Source of the DNA: Hydra vulgaris
Taxonomy: Eukaryota; Cnidaria; Hydrozoa; Anthoathecata; Hydridae
Reading direction: 5' to 3'
DNA: 64,000 nt
Assembly: GCF_038396675.1 (NCBI RefSeq)
Contig: NC_088926.1
Location: 24,305,001-24,369,000 of the forward strand
Part shown: in pieces, positions 1-12,547 of the stretch
Layout of the letters: each line of letters opens with the position of its first letter
Numbering within the stretch: the first letter of the stretch is position 1
Made by a program: the position numbers and the translations under genes
Notes under the pieces: generated by a model
The model's database searches: none
What the model saw: only the letters and a program-made list of their open reading frames with translations
What the model was told of the DNA's origin: nothing

Positions 1-1
1 T

Positions 2-175
2 GAGTCCTCTTATTTACAACTTCTTGGATTATCATTTACATCTGCTAAGGTTGCTTCTCTTTATTGTGCTTGCCATTTACTCTCTCCTGAATCCATTCTT
101 TACTTTAAATCTCTTATTCGTTCTTGTATGGAATACTGTTGTCATATTTGGGCTGGTTTTTCTAACGTTAAGTAG
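2..175 (+). pseudogene. Non-LTR retrotransposon reverse transcriptase, 3' end fragment
   Basis: An open frame from base 2 to a TAG near 175 reads as the C-terminal thumb part of a non-LTR reverse transcriptase. It contains the stretch SLIRSCMEYCCHIWAG, the usual 'iRs.lEY...iW.g' pattern of jockey/CR1-like elements. The 5' side is cut by the window edge and the frame stops before the lysine/arginine-rich tail expected downstream, so this is a fragment. The family is clear; the clade is not. Confidence 0.75.
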
Positions 176-218
176 TTAAAGCATTGCAAATTTTTTCAAA
201 TAATTTGCAATGCTTTAA
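176..218. repeat. Perfect inverted repeat, 17-bp arms
   Basis: TTAAAGCATTGCAAATT is followed after nine bases by its exact reverse complement. It begins at the end of the RT fragment. It is one of many short-spacer hairpins in this window. Confidence 0.85.
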
Positions 219-299
219 GGACTTAATATTACTTTAATTTTTATGTATTTTATCATCATGAATGTAACTGATAAAACTAATAAAAAACAAGTGTGTTGA

Positions 300-432
300 T
301 ACCGAACCGAACCCAAAATTTAGTTGTTACCAAACCCAACCCAACCCAAACTGCGCTTAAGACTGAACCGAACTCAAACATTAGATATAACGGAACCGAA
401 CATGAACTTTAAAAGAAGGGTTCGATTCCCAT
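300..432. repeat. Degenerate CCGAAC/CCAAC pentamer-like repeat with tRNA-type B-box
   Basis: The segment is rich in iterated CCGAAC, CCAACC and CCAAAC words, unusual in this A+T-rich window. It ends with GGGTTCGATTCCC (418-430), which matches a tRNA internal B-box. No A-box or cloverleaf is visible upstream, so it may be a SINE remnant or a transposon end with simple repeats. Confidence 0.4.
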
Positions 433-569
433 CTCTAATTTTCATAATTATTCATATTGATTATCATATATGGCATCACAAAACATGGTATTTAGAGTAC
501 CATCTGATAAACTGTATGAAGCAAACAATAAAAATTTTGTGAAAATAGTTAAACTTAAGTGCTACTAGG

Positions 570-1924
570 AAGGAAATCCTTAAAAATATTCGGAAAGCCA
601 AACATTACTCTATTATTGCAGATTGCACACTAGATGCCAGTCATCAGGAATGTCTAACTCTTATTGTACGATATCTAAACAATAAAATTCAGAAGTGGTC
701 TACATCCGAGAGGGTTTCTTATTATTGTGGTATCATCATCAATAATAAAATTATTAATGATGATAACACAGGTTTGTAAATTTTTGAAATTTTCCTGATT
801 TTTTTGATGTAATATATATTATAAGTTAAGAAACATATATAAACAAAAACTAATTTTACAGGTCATGGATTGGAGCAAAAAATTGTGGTTTAATTGAATA
901 AAAATAAACTTCCATTTAAAAATGTGAAAGGTCAGACATTTGACAATGGTTTAAATATGAGAGCCAAAAATATTCCTTTAAAAAAAATTTTTTAGATAGA
1001 AATAAGCGAGCACCTTCTGTCTCTGTTCAACACATTTACTTTACCTTGTTGTAGTTGATTCTGTTGGATTGGAAATTGTAAAAGTCAGACTGGAAATTGT
1101 AACACCTGGTTCCAAAAAACGCTGGGGTGTTATAGAAGTGAAGTGCAGATCACTAACAGTTAAATCTATAATTGATACAAGATGGGAGTCATATCAGAGC
1201 TGTGAAAGTGATCAAGGAAAATATGCAATAAACTTATGAAGCGCTGCCTGTTACCAAGTTACCAAAAGTGATAGCAATGGAAAAATATCAAATTACCGGT
1301 CGAATCTATCGCTGCTAAAATGAATACTTAGAATTTATATGAGGAATTGTTATTTCGCATGATCTATTGAATCAAATAAACTACACTAACAAAATTATGC
1401 AGTCAAGTACATCTAATGTCAAAAATTCCATAAAAGCATTAAAACATACTGCAGCATTTTTGGAATCCAGTTACAATCAGGCTAAATTTGATGAGTATGT
1501 TTCCACAGCACTAGTTTTAGCAACAACTTTGGATTTAACATTTGAATTTACTGATCTATCAACTAAAATAGTCAGTAAGAAAAAATAGTTTTTGACATAG
1601 TTAAAGCTAACCAAGATCCTGTTTTGGATTCCAGATCAAAGTTAAAGAAAAATTTTTATGATATACTTTTCAGTCGTGCCATTAAATCTATGAAAGGGTG
1701 TTTTGAAGATTTTCAAACAACCATGTCACAGTTTCAGTTCTTATTTAAAATTCCAAATATTTCAGATATGTGAAGATATATTGAGATATAATTGTAATTT
1801 TTCGGAAGAAACTTCAACCCACAAAGTCAAAAAGGATATTTCTAGTGAAGAATTGATGACTGACCTTTGTTTGAAAAAAATCTACTACAAAAACAAAATC
1901 GCTAATAAAATAATTAACTTTTAA
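570..1924 (+). pseudogene. hAT transposase relic, ZMYM1-like (DUF4371 type)
   Basis: Conserved blocks of a ZMYM1-like hAT transposase appear in order but in shifting frames with stops. From 570 a block reads KHYSIIADCTLDASHQE, the RNase H-like start with its first Asp. GQTFDNGLNMRAK near 930-980 is the usual 'GQ.yDNGanM.gk' motif. TVKSIIDTRWESYQS near 1160 is the 'v..l..TRWe.r' block, and helical insertion-domain segments follow at 1367-1588 and on to about 1740. No clear hAT dimerisation block is seen. These frameshifts and stops mean it cannot make an intact transposase. Confidence 0.75.
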
Positions 1925-1937
1925 TAAATAAAAAAAT

Positions 1938-1978
1938 GAATTAAAGTGTGTTAAATAAAATTTAACACACTTTGATTC
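1938..1978. repeat. Inverted repeat, 19-bp arms, 3-bp spacer
   Basis: The inner 14 bp (AAAGTGTGTTAAAT) are perfectly inverted around AAA, and the arms extend to 19 bp with one mismatch. It lies just beyond the hAT relic. Confidence 0.85.
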
Positions 1979-2289
1979 ATTTATGCAAATGTGGAAAAAA
2001 AACAAAGAAATTTGTTTATATCAATCATTTTTTTAAATGTAATATTAAAATAATAAAAAATAATATTTATAATAATTAAGTAAATTATTGTAATAAATTA
2101 AAAAAATTCTAAAAAAATAAAAATTTAATTATTTAATATAAAAAAAATTACGAAAAAAAATAAATATTCCCTTATAGTAATAATAAAAAACAGTTAAATA
2201 ATATTTTACACTTTTTGCTGTAATTAATATTACTGCAGTAATTTAAAAATGTCTTTAAATAAAAAAATATAAAGAGAATCTTTAAATTA
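1979..2289. other. A+T-rich spacer
   Basis: Homopolymer-rich A+T sequence. I see no reading frame, RNA gene or repeat structure in it. Confidence 0.6.
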
Positions 2290-2501
2290 CAGATGAGGCT
2301 ATCCTAGATACACTACAGATGAGGAGGCTACTTATGGGTATAACCCTCTCTCATCTCTCTAATTCTGAAACACGAACCTTGACGAACAAGGCCGTTGCGC
2401 GGAGAAACAAGTTGAGCGCGGTACTACCAGGGACATGGTGGGAATCGAACTCGGAACCTCTCGCTTATGAAGCGAGCGCTCTATCACTACACCACTACCG
2501 C
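2290..2501 (-). mobile_element. tRNA-derived SINE with Met-like (CAT) head
   Basis: On the minus strand the element starts at 2501 with GCGGTAGTGGTGTAGTGATA, a tRNA A-box region. An anticodon stem CTCGC/GCGAG encloses loop TTCATAA (anticodon CAT), and the B-box GAGTTCGATTCCC follows. The acceptor strand does not pair with a 3' partner: the sequence runs into a unique body with iterated AGATGAG/GAGGCT-like words. This is the structure of a tRNA-derived SINE and not of a functional tRNA gene. Confidence 0.7.
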
Positions 2502-2519
2502 ATTAGTTATGAGTAACTA

Positions 2520-2801
2520 CATAACTTTTTGTAAAATTATTCAATTTTCATAATTTTTTTGCGTTTTTCATACTGTATTAGCAAGGTTGAGATCAAACAT
2601 GTATTTGTATTTAAATTCAGTAGTAATGGGCTAAATTGGCATATTTATATTTGTATTGTATTTGATTAAAAAGGAGTTTTTTATTAGTTTATATTTGTTA
2701 AAAGTTTTGCTTTTATTCTTCTAGTATTTTTATTATTTTTTTTAACTTTATTTTTTTATTATATCTTTTTTTCTTCTATAGAATACCATTTAATTAATAT
2801 T
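2520..2801. other. A+T-rich spacer with a possible hAT terminus at 2583
   Basis: Mostly featureless. Around 2583 CAAGGTTGAGATCAAA followed by TTTGTATTT words resembles, in inverted orientation, the sequence ending at 12459 (CAGGATTGAGGTCAAA on the minus strand). This could be a terminus of an old hAT element; it is weak on its own. Confidence 0.3.
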
Positions 2802-3368
2802 TTGTTAAAAAAATATTACCAAATGAGAATGTTTCTTTTAAGTCTCATCAAACTTACTTACAGTCAATCAATTGAAATGCTTGCCAAGATAAGACATTTT
2901 GTAAATTTAGAAATACTTATGAGCATTTATCATGCCATCTTTGGATCGCACCTTAGGTATGTGTGTCAGATTTGGGGTAAAAAAAAATGTTCCTTAAACC
3001 AACTTGTTTCTCTTCAAAACAAAACCCATAAAATTATTTATTTTCAAAATTACTTATTTGACAATGTCTCTCTTCTAAATAAATTATCAAAAACTCTAAA
3101 GCTGAACGATGATATTACTCTTTTAAATTGTTTATTTGAATGGGTATATCTTCATGATACCCTTCCAATATCCTTGAGGAACTTTTTCTTTCAAATAAGT
3201 AACAAACGTTCCCCCTTCCTAAGGTCCTCTTCATGCAACAATGTCTTTGTAGAACATACTACAGGCTTGAACAGGAATGCCATGCGATCACACGCTGTAA
3301 CTAACCATGCTTATAACTTTTTTTCTTTACAAAATGACCACAGCTGTTTTGATGTTTTAACAATTTAA
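2802..3368 (+). pseudogene. Non-LTR reverse transcriptase C-terminal fragment
   Basis: A 188-codon open frame reads as the C-terminal third of a non-LTR retrotransposon ORF2. Around residues 26-60 is AKIRHFVNLEILMSIYHAIF followed by a HLRYVCQIWG segment, the standard 'l..iY.al..shl.Y....WG' motif. Residues 64-80 carry LVSLQNKTHKIIYF ('l..lQnk.iR.i.f'). No catalytic FADD block precedes it, so the copy is 5' truncated as is usual for LINE insertions. The start codon is arbitrary. The frame is intact to its stop, suggesting modest age. Confidence 0.75.
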
Positions 3369-3369
3369 A

Positions 3370-4561
<1,192 letters not shown>

Positions 4562-5149
4562 ATTTGTATATGTATGTATGTGTGTATTATGTGTGTATAG
4601 CAAGCCTTCCCAGGAAGCGCATGCAGTTGCACGCCTTGTTCATCCACAATTATAGTAATTTTTTTAGACAAACTAACCACGGCAGTTTGCATTTTTTAAC
4701 TTTTATTGAAATGCTTAAAAGCATTTAATAATGTACAGCTGTAAAAAACAAGGTGTTTTATAAGGGCTTGAATTCCTGTAATTGTATCATTGTGTAATTG
4801 TGTCAAACCTGAGCCTATTTTTAAAAGTTTTGAAATTTTTGGATTTTTATTACTTTTTTGTTTGCATGAAATATTTTAAGGTTTGATCATAGTCTAAAAG
4901 TTTTTAGAATATCAAAATTCTTTGGCAAAAGATATTCAAAAATTAAACCTGATCAGGCAAAACCTGTTATTAAATCTCTAAAGAGACACACATAGTATTT
5001 AGACCTAAATATTGTAAAGTATTATCTGGTTAAAAAAATGTACTAACATAGAATATTAGTATAACATAATGAAGAAGCTGTCTAAACTCTAATGCTTACA
5101 AATTACACCATTGAAAGAAAACAAGTTTAGTTTACTGAACTTCCTTATG

Positions 5150-5340
5150 TTCAATGAGACTCCACCAAGTCTCACTCCACTTATTGACATGAGTTAGTTA
5201 GCATGGTTTAAGACTCCAGCTGAGACAAGGGACCTAAATGATTATTACCTAAAATTTAAACAGTTTGTAAATAATCTTCAGGTAGTAAATGATTGTAGTG
5301 AGAGTACTATAAAACTAGTTCAACATTTTTTTATGTTTGT
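5150..5340 (+). pseudogene. Short relic of an unidentified transposon-type protein
   Basis: One frame reads ETPPSLTPLIDMS, a stop, LAWFKTPAETRDLNDYY, then FVNNLQVVNDCSESTIKLVQ. The 'vvND.sE...KLv' pattern recalls an uncharacterised invertebrate repeat protein, but I cannot name the family. A stop interrupts it, and little homologous-looking sequence is left on either side. Confidence 0.35.
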
Positions 5341-5961
5341 AATGTTTGTGACAAATTTCAAGTTATTTCACAAGCTTACTACATTTAAATTTAATAAATA
5401 CTCCTTAATAAGTTTTGATCAATAAATTAGACAATGAGGAGAAAAGACAAAATACTTTTATTGTATCAAACAAATATAAGAGCAGAAGGTTGATTGACAA
5501 AAAAACTAATTATGTAAAGAACTCTTTTTTTAAAAATAAAAAAATTATAAAAATAACTAGTATTTTCAGAAACTAATTATATACATGGTTTTTAATTTTA
5601 TTTAACATATTAGCCATTTTACTAAATAGAATACAAATATAACACAAAAATACTTGGAAAATGCATTTTTTAAACTTATATCTAATACTAAACTATAACT
5701 ATATATATGTTACTAAAATATTGTAATAAATTATACTTAACATTGTATTTATATTTCTTTCTACTTGGTCAAACAACAATAAAAATAAAAATAAAATATA
5801 TTTATAATGGGAACACTCCCCTCAGTTCATTCAAAAAAAAGGCAAAAAAGGGGCAAAAAATGACCTTTGGATCCATTGAGGAAAGTGATGGAGTGGTCCA
5901 ATGATGAAAAAAAAAATTCAATAGTAATATCAAGGTTGGGGCACTTTATGGAAAGCAATGC

Positions 5962-6002
5962 TAGTTGAAAATCAAAAAAGTAGTTTTTTTGATTTTCAAC
6001 TA
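5962..6002. repeat. Inverted repeat, 18-bp arms, 4-bp spacer
   Basis: TAGTTGAAAATCAAAAAA, then GTAG, then the exact reverse complement with one extra T. Confidence 0.85.
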
Positions 6003-6121
6003 ACATTAAATCAGGGAGATGAATCTACTTATGGTGATGGTAACATTTATCAGGAGGATGAACCTACTGATGGTAAAACAAATTGTTGAAAAAGAAAAAA
6101 ACTAGATAAGTGTTTTCATTA

Positions 6122-6487
<366 letters not shown>

Positions 6488-6489
6488 TA

Positions 6490-7439
6490 CACCGAAATCG
6501 CGAGATCTGGAGCCAAAAAATATGCAGAAAAACAGAAGACAAAGTTTTTTGAACATTTTTTTAAGTAGCATCAAGGAAACATGCTTTTCTTGTGTTTCTT
6601 TTTAGAAACATATATAAACTTAGATTGCTTCTGAAAAAAAGAAGAGTTTACCTTGATTTATATGTGACTTTTTTATATGGTTACTATAATTATTTATTAA
6701 CTTTATTGCTCATGAAAAATTTTGTTGATGTTCTCATGGTAAGATGTTGTCAAATAAAAGTTTGGTTATTTTTAAAGCTAATCTGCTAAGTTTTCTACAC
6801 TAATTTTCTTTTTACCTGCCAAATTTCATCAAAAAATAATGTGTTGCAGATAGCTTACAAGGTGTCGCACTTTTGGTACCTAAATTCCGTTTTCCTGAAC
6901 TCAGTAACTGGATATTGGGTTGGGGGGTGAGATGTTTTGATTGTTAAAGCAATTATATTTGATTTACATTTTTAGCATTTGGATGCAAAAGTTTTTTCAG
7001 CTTTGAAATGAATTTAAACATTAAACAAAAATTTTGTTATTAACTTACTTATTCCTTACTTTATTGATTTTTTTAAAATTTACTACATATATAATATTTA
7101 TAATTCTGTAAATTGTTAAAAAATAATAATTTAATTCTTTGTTTACTTTTACATTTATGGTTTCTAAAATTTTATTTGAATTACTGAGATTGCAAAACTA
7201 ATTTGTTGATCTTACCAATACTTGTTGTACAAGGTTTGTATATTATTTAATCTTTTATTTATTTATTTTTAATAGCAGTTTTCCTATTAGCAATTTTTTT
7301 TATCTTTATCTGTTTAACAGTTTATAATAAGTTATTAAAGTGTTATATAAAAATATATTAAAATTTTTATTTTCTATAATTGTAATTAAACTACAGTTGT
7401 AGTAATACTATATGAACAATATGTTACTATTTTCAGGAA
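6490..7439. other. A+T-rich spacer
   Basis: No convincing coding or structural signal. A short frame at 6592-6789 is low-complexity and matches nothing I recognise. Confidence 0.5.
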
Positions 7440-10250
7440 GAATGGGCCCTCAAAAGGGAAGTATGTTTTGTGGACCAGTGAAAGAGTATTTAACTTCAAA
7501 CTTTGTTTTACATGATGAAATAAATACATTCATTAAAAATGGGCATGTTATTTATTCACTAACAATGGTGAGTCTTTAGTTAAAACCTGTAAACAAGTTA
7601 ATGAGTTATGTAGCTTCAACATTAGTAAAAATCAACTAAGTAATATTGTTACAATATCAAAAAATGGATTGGAAATTATTCTTGTGATTCTAAAAATTTC
7701 ATTGCATTTTGTAATGAGCCATTTTCATGCCATGCACCAATCTAGACAATGGGACCTGTGCATCTTAATCCTAGTAGTTCGTTGGTTTCTATACCAGTTG
7801 AATCATCCTGGGAAAGCGCTATGATTTTACTTCTAGTTAATAGTGCTTCCTCTTTTGTTAGTGGTATAGAAAGTGAAACAAGTAATAAGGTTTCACAAGA
7901 AAAGCTCACTCCTAAGAATAAAAAACTCATTATTAAGTTATCATATTTATCTTCTCAATTAGCAAGTTCCTCCAGAGACCATCGGAAAAAAATAGCTCTA
8001 GTGAGTGCTAAACTTGATAGTAAGACTTATGAATTAAAAGTTTGCAGACAGAGTGTCAAGAGTAAAGAAGTCATTATTAGAACTTTAAGGGCAGAAGTTA
8101 GAGACAATAAAAAACAAATAAAAACAGATCATTGCAGTAAGATAATTCGTAAACTGAAAGCTATAACAAAAACATTAAAAGTAAAAGAAAGAAAAAACTT
8201 AATTCAAATAAAAGAAAATCATAATGCTTATATTGAGGCAAATAAAATGTTGATTGCTCAAATAGAAAACGATATGGTCCAGGTAAAAGAAGGAAAAATT
8301 CTAAATGTTAATATGTCAGAGGATAAAAAGACTTACCCTTTACAAATGAAGATGATAATTTATAGCATGTTATTGGCTAATGTTCCAACTGGTAACATTC
8401 AATTTTTAATTAGAAAAATTGGGCAATATTTGGGTGTTACCTTTACTGATATTCCTCATCGTTTTACTATTGAGAAAATGGCTCGTGAGCTAGCAACTAT
8501 AGCAGAATTACAATCAGCAGAATGGGCTATACATAATTCTCATCTTACTCTAGGATTGGATGCAACAACACAAGATGGTGTTCATATTAACACTATTTAC
8601 CTTACATGTAAAAATAACTGTCAGGTCATTGCTCTAGACCAGTTACCAGGCGGAACAGCAATTGATTATGAAAGCCATATATGTTTTGCAGTTGATCATT
8701 TAGCTTTTGTTTACTCAGACTTTCACTTTCTCCCATTTAATGAATCTTGTAGTGCAATCATCTCAAATATATCAAACATAATGTCTGATAGTTTCAGTTA
8801 ACCATCTTACCATTACTAAATTATGTGATACCTGGCGGAAGAACCTGATTGAGCTAAACTGCCATTTGCATCCACTAGACACAACTGCCATTTCATGTCG
8901 CAAGGCCTTGATCTCTAGAATCTCTAGAATTCGATCACTGCAAATTGTTTGGAAGTGATTGTATGGCAGTCAAAATTGTTTTAGTTATAAACAAGATGAG
9001 GTTTAAAGATGTCAAAGGTGATCCACAAGGGTTTGTAAATTTTTTAGACAATAACAAACTGCCTCGAGGTATAATCCAAGGCATCCTGGAAACTGTGTTC
9101 ACATTCTTTTTAATACTTGTTTTATTTTTATGAAAAACTATACTAATTTTCTATATTATCTGACCACTGGAACAGTAAATGGTGTCAGTTTACGACCAAT
9201 TTTACGAGCAGCTTTTTGTAATGCAACTGCTATAAAAAAATAGGAGTGCTTGTGCTATTTAGTAAACTTCTCACTGGACCATGGATGACAACATTTAATG
9301 TATCAGCCAAGGATGCCAGTTTTGATCATGTCACTGGTATCCAGGTTGTAAAAAATATTTTGAGAAAAATTACTAATTGCAAATCTAATCCCACTGCACT
9401 TTTTAGCAGAAAAAAAGATTTATTGGTAATAAACTTTCCCCCAACATTTTAAATACAATAATAACTTTATGCCCTGTTGATGACCAACTTGCTGAAATGA
9501 CTTCTGCTTGTCTTAAAGCAGTGGAGAATGCCTTGGCTCAACAATATAAGAGATATTTCTCTCTTTCAATTACAGATACACTCAAGGAGGAGACAGCAAG
9601 TGCAAGACTTCACAATAAAGAATTAGTGAAGAATTAATTGGTATGTTTAGTGATGCCCTAATGCAACAATTTGTTATATATCAAGCAAATTAAGATCCAA
9701 AAAGAATAGAACTATAGATTATTTAGATAATCTTGAAGAGTTAGATAGAGAAAAGGTAGTTAAGTGGTCTATTTACATGGCACATAAAAAAAGAATGAAA
9801 ACCTGATTAATACATAATAACATTCGAGCAAAGATTACTAATAGACAGACATTTAAATGCAAAAAAATGGGTGAAAAACAAAAAAGAAACTTAGAACGCA
9901 AGTTGTTTGCATTAACTATCAGCGAAATGATGAATATATATATAAACACTTATCTGCCAAACAACTTGATGATCTAGATGATATTATGTCTGAAAGAATT
10001 GTTGGCAGAAAACTCTTGTGCATTCACTATCATACCATTCATTGTCACGAATGGTACGATAGTGAATGGGCAAAGTCTGTCATCTATGATGGTAGAGTAG
10101 AAAAATTAAACAAGAGACAACAGAATTTACACTATTTCTAATTGGAAACAAGATGAAACTGATTATGAAGCAGTTGAACATAAGATTAAAAAAATCCAAC
10201 TCACTGCTGATGTTGTATTAGGAGAATTAATATTTCTTTAATTTGAATTT
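7440..10250 (+). pseudogene. Transposase-like gene relic with N-terminal coiled coil (uncharacterised invertebrate family)
   Basis: Pieces of one protein run through several frames. The longest, 7749-8801, has a Lys/Glu-rich coiled-coil-like stretch (about residues 50-195). A helical segment with MKMIIYSMLLANVPTGNIQ follows, then a beta-rich block LTLGLDATTQDGVHINTIYL whose Asp is a plausible first catalytic residue of an RNase H-like fold. After a frameshift near 8800 the protein goes on as NCHLHPLDTTAISCRKAL, then KIVLVINKMRFKDVKGDPQG (about 8945), LLTGPWMTTFNVSAKDASF (about 9260) and Lys-rich tail blocks to about 10250. I recall this arrangement as a repeated invertebrate family but cannot assign a superfamily. 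Multiple stops make it non-functional. Confidence 0.6.
10021..10068. repeat. Inverted repeat, 20-bp arms, 8-bp spacer
   Basis: CATTCACTATCATACCATTC and its reverse complement with one mismatch, inside the degenerate transposase-like gene. Confidence 0.85.
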
Positions 10251-10275
10251 GAAAATAATATATATGCTACACCTC

Positions 10276-10454
10276 AAGTTTTGTAGCTTGCAAAAAGGTC
10301 CTGCAAGATTTGTGGCTTGCAAATAGGTGCAGCAGGTTTTGTGGTTTACAAATTATTACCAAAAGTTTTGTGGCTTGCAATTAGGTACAGCAAGTTTTGT
10401 GGCTTGCAATTAGGTACAGCAAGTTTTATGGCTTGCAAATTAGTATTGCAAGTT
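10276..10454 (+). repeat. 29-bp tandem repeat, six units
   Basis: Six consecutive 29-bp units with a core AGTTTTGTGGCTTGCAA and an AGGTACAGC-type end, plus the start of a seventh. Units five and six are identical, so the array has expanded recently. It abuts the hammerhead-bearing palindrome and follows the end of the transposase-like relic. Confidence 0.9.
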
Positions 10455-10470
10455 AAAAAATAACTACATG

Positions 10471-10519
10471 ATTTTTACTACTAAAAATTTCATGCATTTA
10501 GCAATCATCAGGTAAAAAA
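10471..10519 (-). ncRNA. Hammerhead-type self-cleaving ribozyme motif (left arm)
   Basis: Read on the minus strand: TTTTTTAC, then the core CTGATGA. A stem II follows of UGC/GCA closed by loop UAAAU, then GAAA. Next comes a very short helix III (loop UUUUA, closing G, then UA) and GUAAAAA, which pairs with the 5' strand to give a 7-bp stem I. This order is a type I hammerhead with the minimal helix III reported for Penelope-like elements. A weakness is a U-U opposition at positions 10.1/11.1, where G-C is usual. Activity is inferred, not shown. Confidence 0.6.
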
Positions 10520-10566
10520 TACCTGATGATTGCTAAACGCATGAAACTTTTAGTAGTAAAAATCAT
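10515..10566 (+). ncRNA. Hammerhead-type self-cleaving ribozyme motif (right arm)
   Basis: On the plus strand CTGATGA is followed by U, UGC/GCA stem II with loop UAAAC, U, GAAA, then C-UUUUA-G and UA as the predicted cleavage triplet. Its stem I is worse than in the opposite arm (only UAC/GUA plus mismatches). The palindrome junction replaced the T-run expected 5' of the core by an A-run. It is probably impaired relative to the left-arm copy. Confidence 0.5.
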
Positions 10567-10665
10567 GTAGTTATTTTTTTTAATCTCGTCAAAAAATCAA
10601 TTATATAGCTCTGATATCATTCATCGAGCACTCTTGCTGAATATATGCTCACAGCAAAATTAAAC

Positions 10666-10841
<176 letters not shown>

Positions 10842-10894
10842 CATGTGTGTATTTGTCATAAAAATGTTTGAATGTGTATATTGATATATTTAAA

Positions 10895-11135
10895 TATACC
10901 ATTGTTATTATTATAATTATTATTATTGTTATTACCTTTATTTTTATTAATATCATAATTTTTAATAATACCAATTTTTTTTATTAATATCATTATTTTT
11001 ATCAATACAATTATTTTTATAGTTATTAATACCACTTTTATTATTATGGTTATTATTAATGTTTTTATTATTGTTAATGTTATGATTTTTAGAGTTACTA
11101 CTATTTATTATTAATATCATTATTATTAGGTGTTT
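10895..11135. repeat. ATT/TTA-rich imperfect trinucleotide repeat
   Basis: Iterated TTATTA, ATTATT and TTATTAATATCATTA words. The Asn-rich minus-strand frame over it is a low-complexity artefact. Confidence 0.7.
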
Positions 11136-11254
11136 ACGCATCATTAGTAATTATACTATTGGCAAACATCCTTGAATTGTAAGATCATGTAATTCAGAAT
11201 ATATTGATTGATTGATTGCACAATCAATCAGATATGATATAATATTTGGTTACC

Positions 11255-12258
11255 TAACTGTTGTTCATATGCGCATTAAAGAAATCAACAGCAAAGAAGA
11301 ATTTGTTGCATGTACAGATGATTTACTAAATTTAGCAGGTGTGCATGCTGCTGTGTATTCTGTTACATTTTTTAGAACTATGAAGCAGTTATTCACATAT
11401 TTCTTTTTGTTGACTTATCACTGGGATGATTTGACTTCCACCACTGGCCAGCGTGCCAAATGCATAATGGAAACACAATGGAGTGCAAAGTTAGTATTTT
11501 GAAAAAAAAATTACTAAAAAATCTTAAATGCTGTGGAGCAGGTAATTTGTGAAGTTAAATGCTGATGGTTGCGTTGCAATTGTTTTTGCTTTTGTGTTTT
11601 CTCAGATTGTGGGAGTTGATCTTTCAGGAATAAATGATACACAGATTTACCTCCAAACAAAAAGATTGAACATACAACAATGTGATATTAAACTAGAAGC
11701 TTTAAAATGATTTTAAACAGATAAAAGAGATCAATCAGTTAATAAATGAGTCATTTATGAAAAGTAAAGAAATTTATGATAATCTGAGCCTAATCATGGA
11801 TCATCAATCTAGAAAAAAAGAAAGAAGGGAAAAATCAAATTGTCACATGTAAATAAGGTAATAAGAAAAATCTTTTCGTCCCTTGAGAGAGTGATCCAAA
11901 AAATTGTTACATGACTTGAACAGCTTTATGTACTATATGCTATTTTAACTCCATTAAGACTTTTGAATGATAAATACAAATCTCAACTTTTTGGGTCATA
12001 ACCATAATGACATTGATGAAAAAGTGTTTTAAAAAGAAAAGACTTAAAAGTTCTATATCTCTTACTAGATCAAATGACAAAACAAAAACATGAATAGTTG
12101 GTGGTCCACTTGAACTCTTACAGTTCCTTCCAAATTACAGTATTGAAAACTCAGTTCCTAATATCGTTATACTTACAACAAGTTTTTCTTAGAATTGATG
12201 TAAGTGTGGCTAGTTGTGAGAGAAGTTTTTCAAAACTAAAATTGATAAAAATTATTTT
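11255..12258 (+). pseudogene. hAT transposase relic, ZMYM1-like
   Basis: Around 11270-11500 the frame reads VHMRIKEINSKEEFVACTDD, then LLNLAGVHAA and a WDDLTSTTGQ segment. These are the central 'kei.p.a.fvpC..HsLNL.g.haa' and 'HRW.vL' blocks of ZMYM1-like hAT transposases. Lys-rich helical pieces follow with stops (about 11600-12000). Near 12180-12250 RIDVSVASCERSFSKLKLIK is the hAT dimerisation motif. Several frameshifts separate the blocks. The sequence right after the dimerisation block is unrelated to a hAT tail and looks like transposon end sequence. Confidence 0.75.
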
Positions 12259-12459
12259 GCAGTGCAAATCAGATTCTGCCCCGTGCAGCATAAATCCTTG
12301 CTATGCCACTGATTTTTTTATACCTAAAATACAAATATTTGTATTTGTATTAGGAAAATGTTGATTACATATATTTGTATTTGAATTTGTATTTTGATAT
12401 CTAAAATTAATGCATTTGTATTTGTATTTGATCAAATGTATTTGACCTCAATCCTGTAT
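12259..12459. repeat. TTTGTATTTG-rich block ending in a hAT-like terminus
   Basis: Iterated TTTGTATTTG words lead to CCTCAATCCTG (ends 12459). On the minus strand this is CAGGATTGAGGTCAAA, with the CAGG start typical of many hAT ends. A similar inverted sequence starts near 2583. Confidence 0.45.
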
Positions 12460-12522
12460 AATAAAGCTCTTTCAAATGATGTATAACAATCTAGTAATTA
12501 TTCATTTAAAAAATACTGTGTG

Positions 12523-12547
12523 ACATACCTTATAATATAAGGTATGT
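12523..12547. repeat. Perfect inverted repeat, 11-bp arms
   Basis: ACATACCTTAT, AAT, then the exact reverse complement. A second small one, TATCAATATA inverted across a short spacer, lies at about 12600-12623. Confidence 0.8.

Larger units (their letters stand above)
10456..10582. repeat. Long palindrome (about 60-bp arms, 5-bp centre) carrying two opposed hammerhead-like motifs
   Basis: The left arm from AAAAAATAACTACATGATTT to GCAATCATCAGGTA is repeated in inverse orientation from TACCTGATGATTGC onward with only about two mismatches, separated by AAAAA. Each arm, read 5'-3' outward on its own strand, contains CTGATGA, a small stem-loop and GAAA. It looks like an inverted duplication of a Penelope-like element terminus. 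Confidence 0.85.

Noticed and set aside
2432-2501. A functional tRNA-Met gene on the minus strand
   Set aside because: The A-box, anticodon arm and B-box are present, but no 3' acceptor strand pairs with the 5' end and the sequence runs into a SINE body.
10962-11144. Asn-rich minus-strand frame
   Set aside because: It is the antisense of ATT/TTA trinucleotide-rich sequence.
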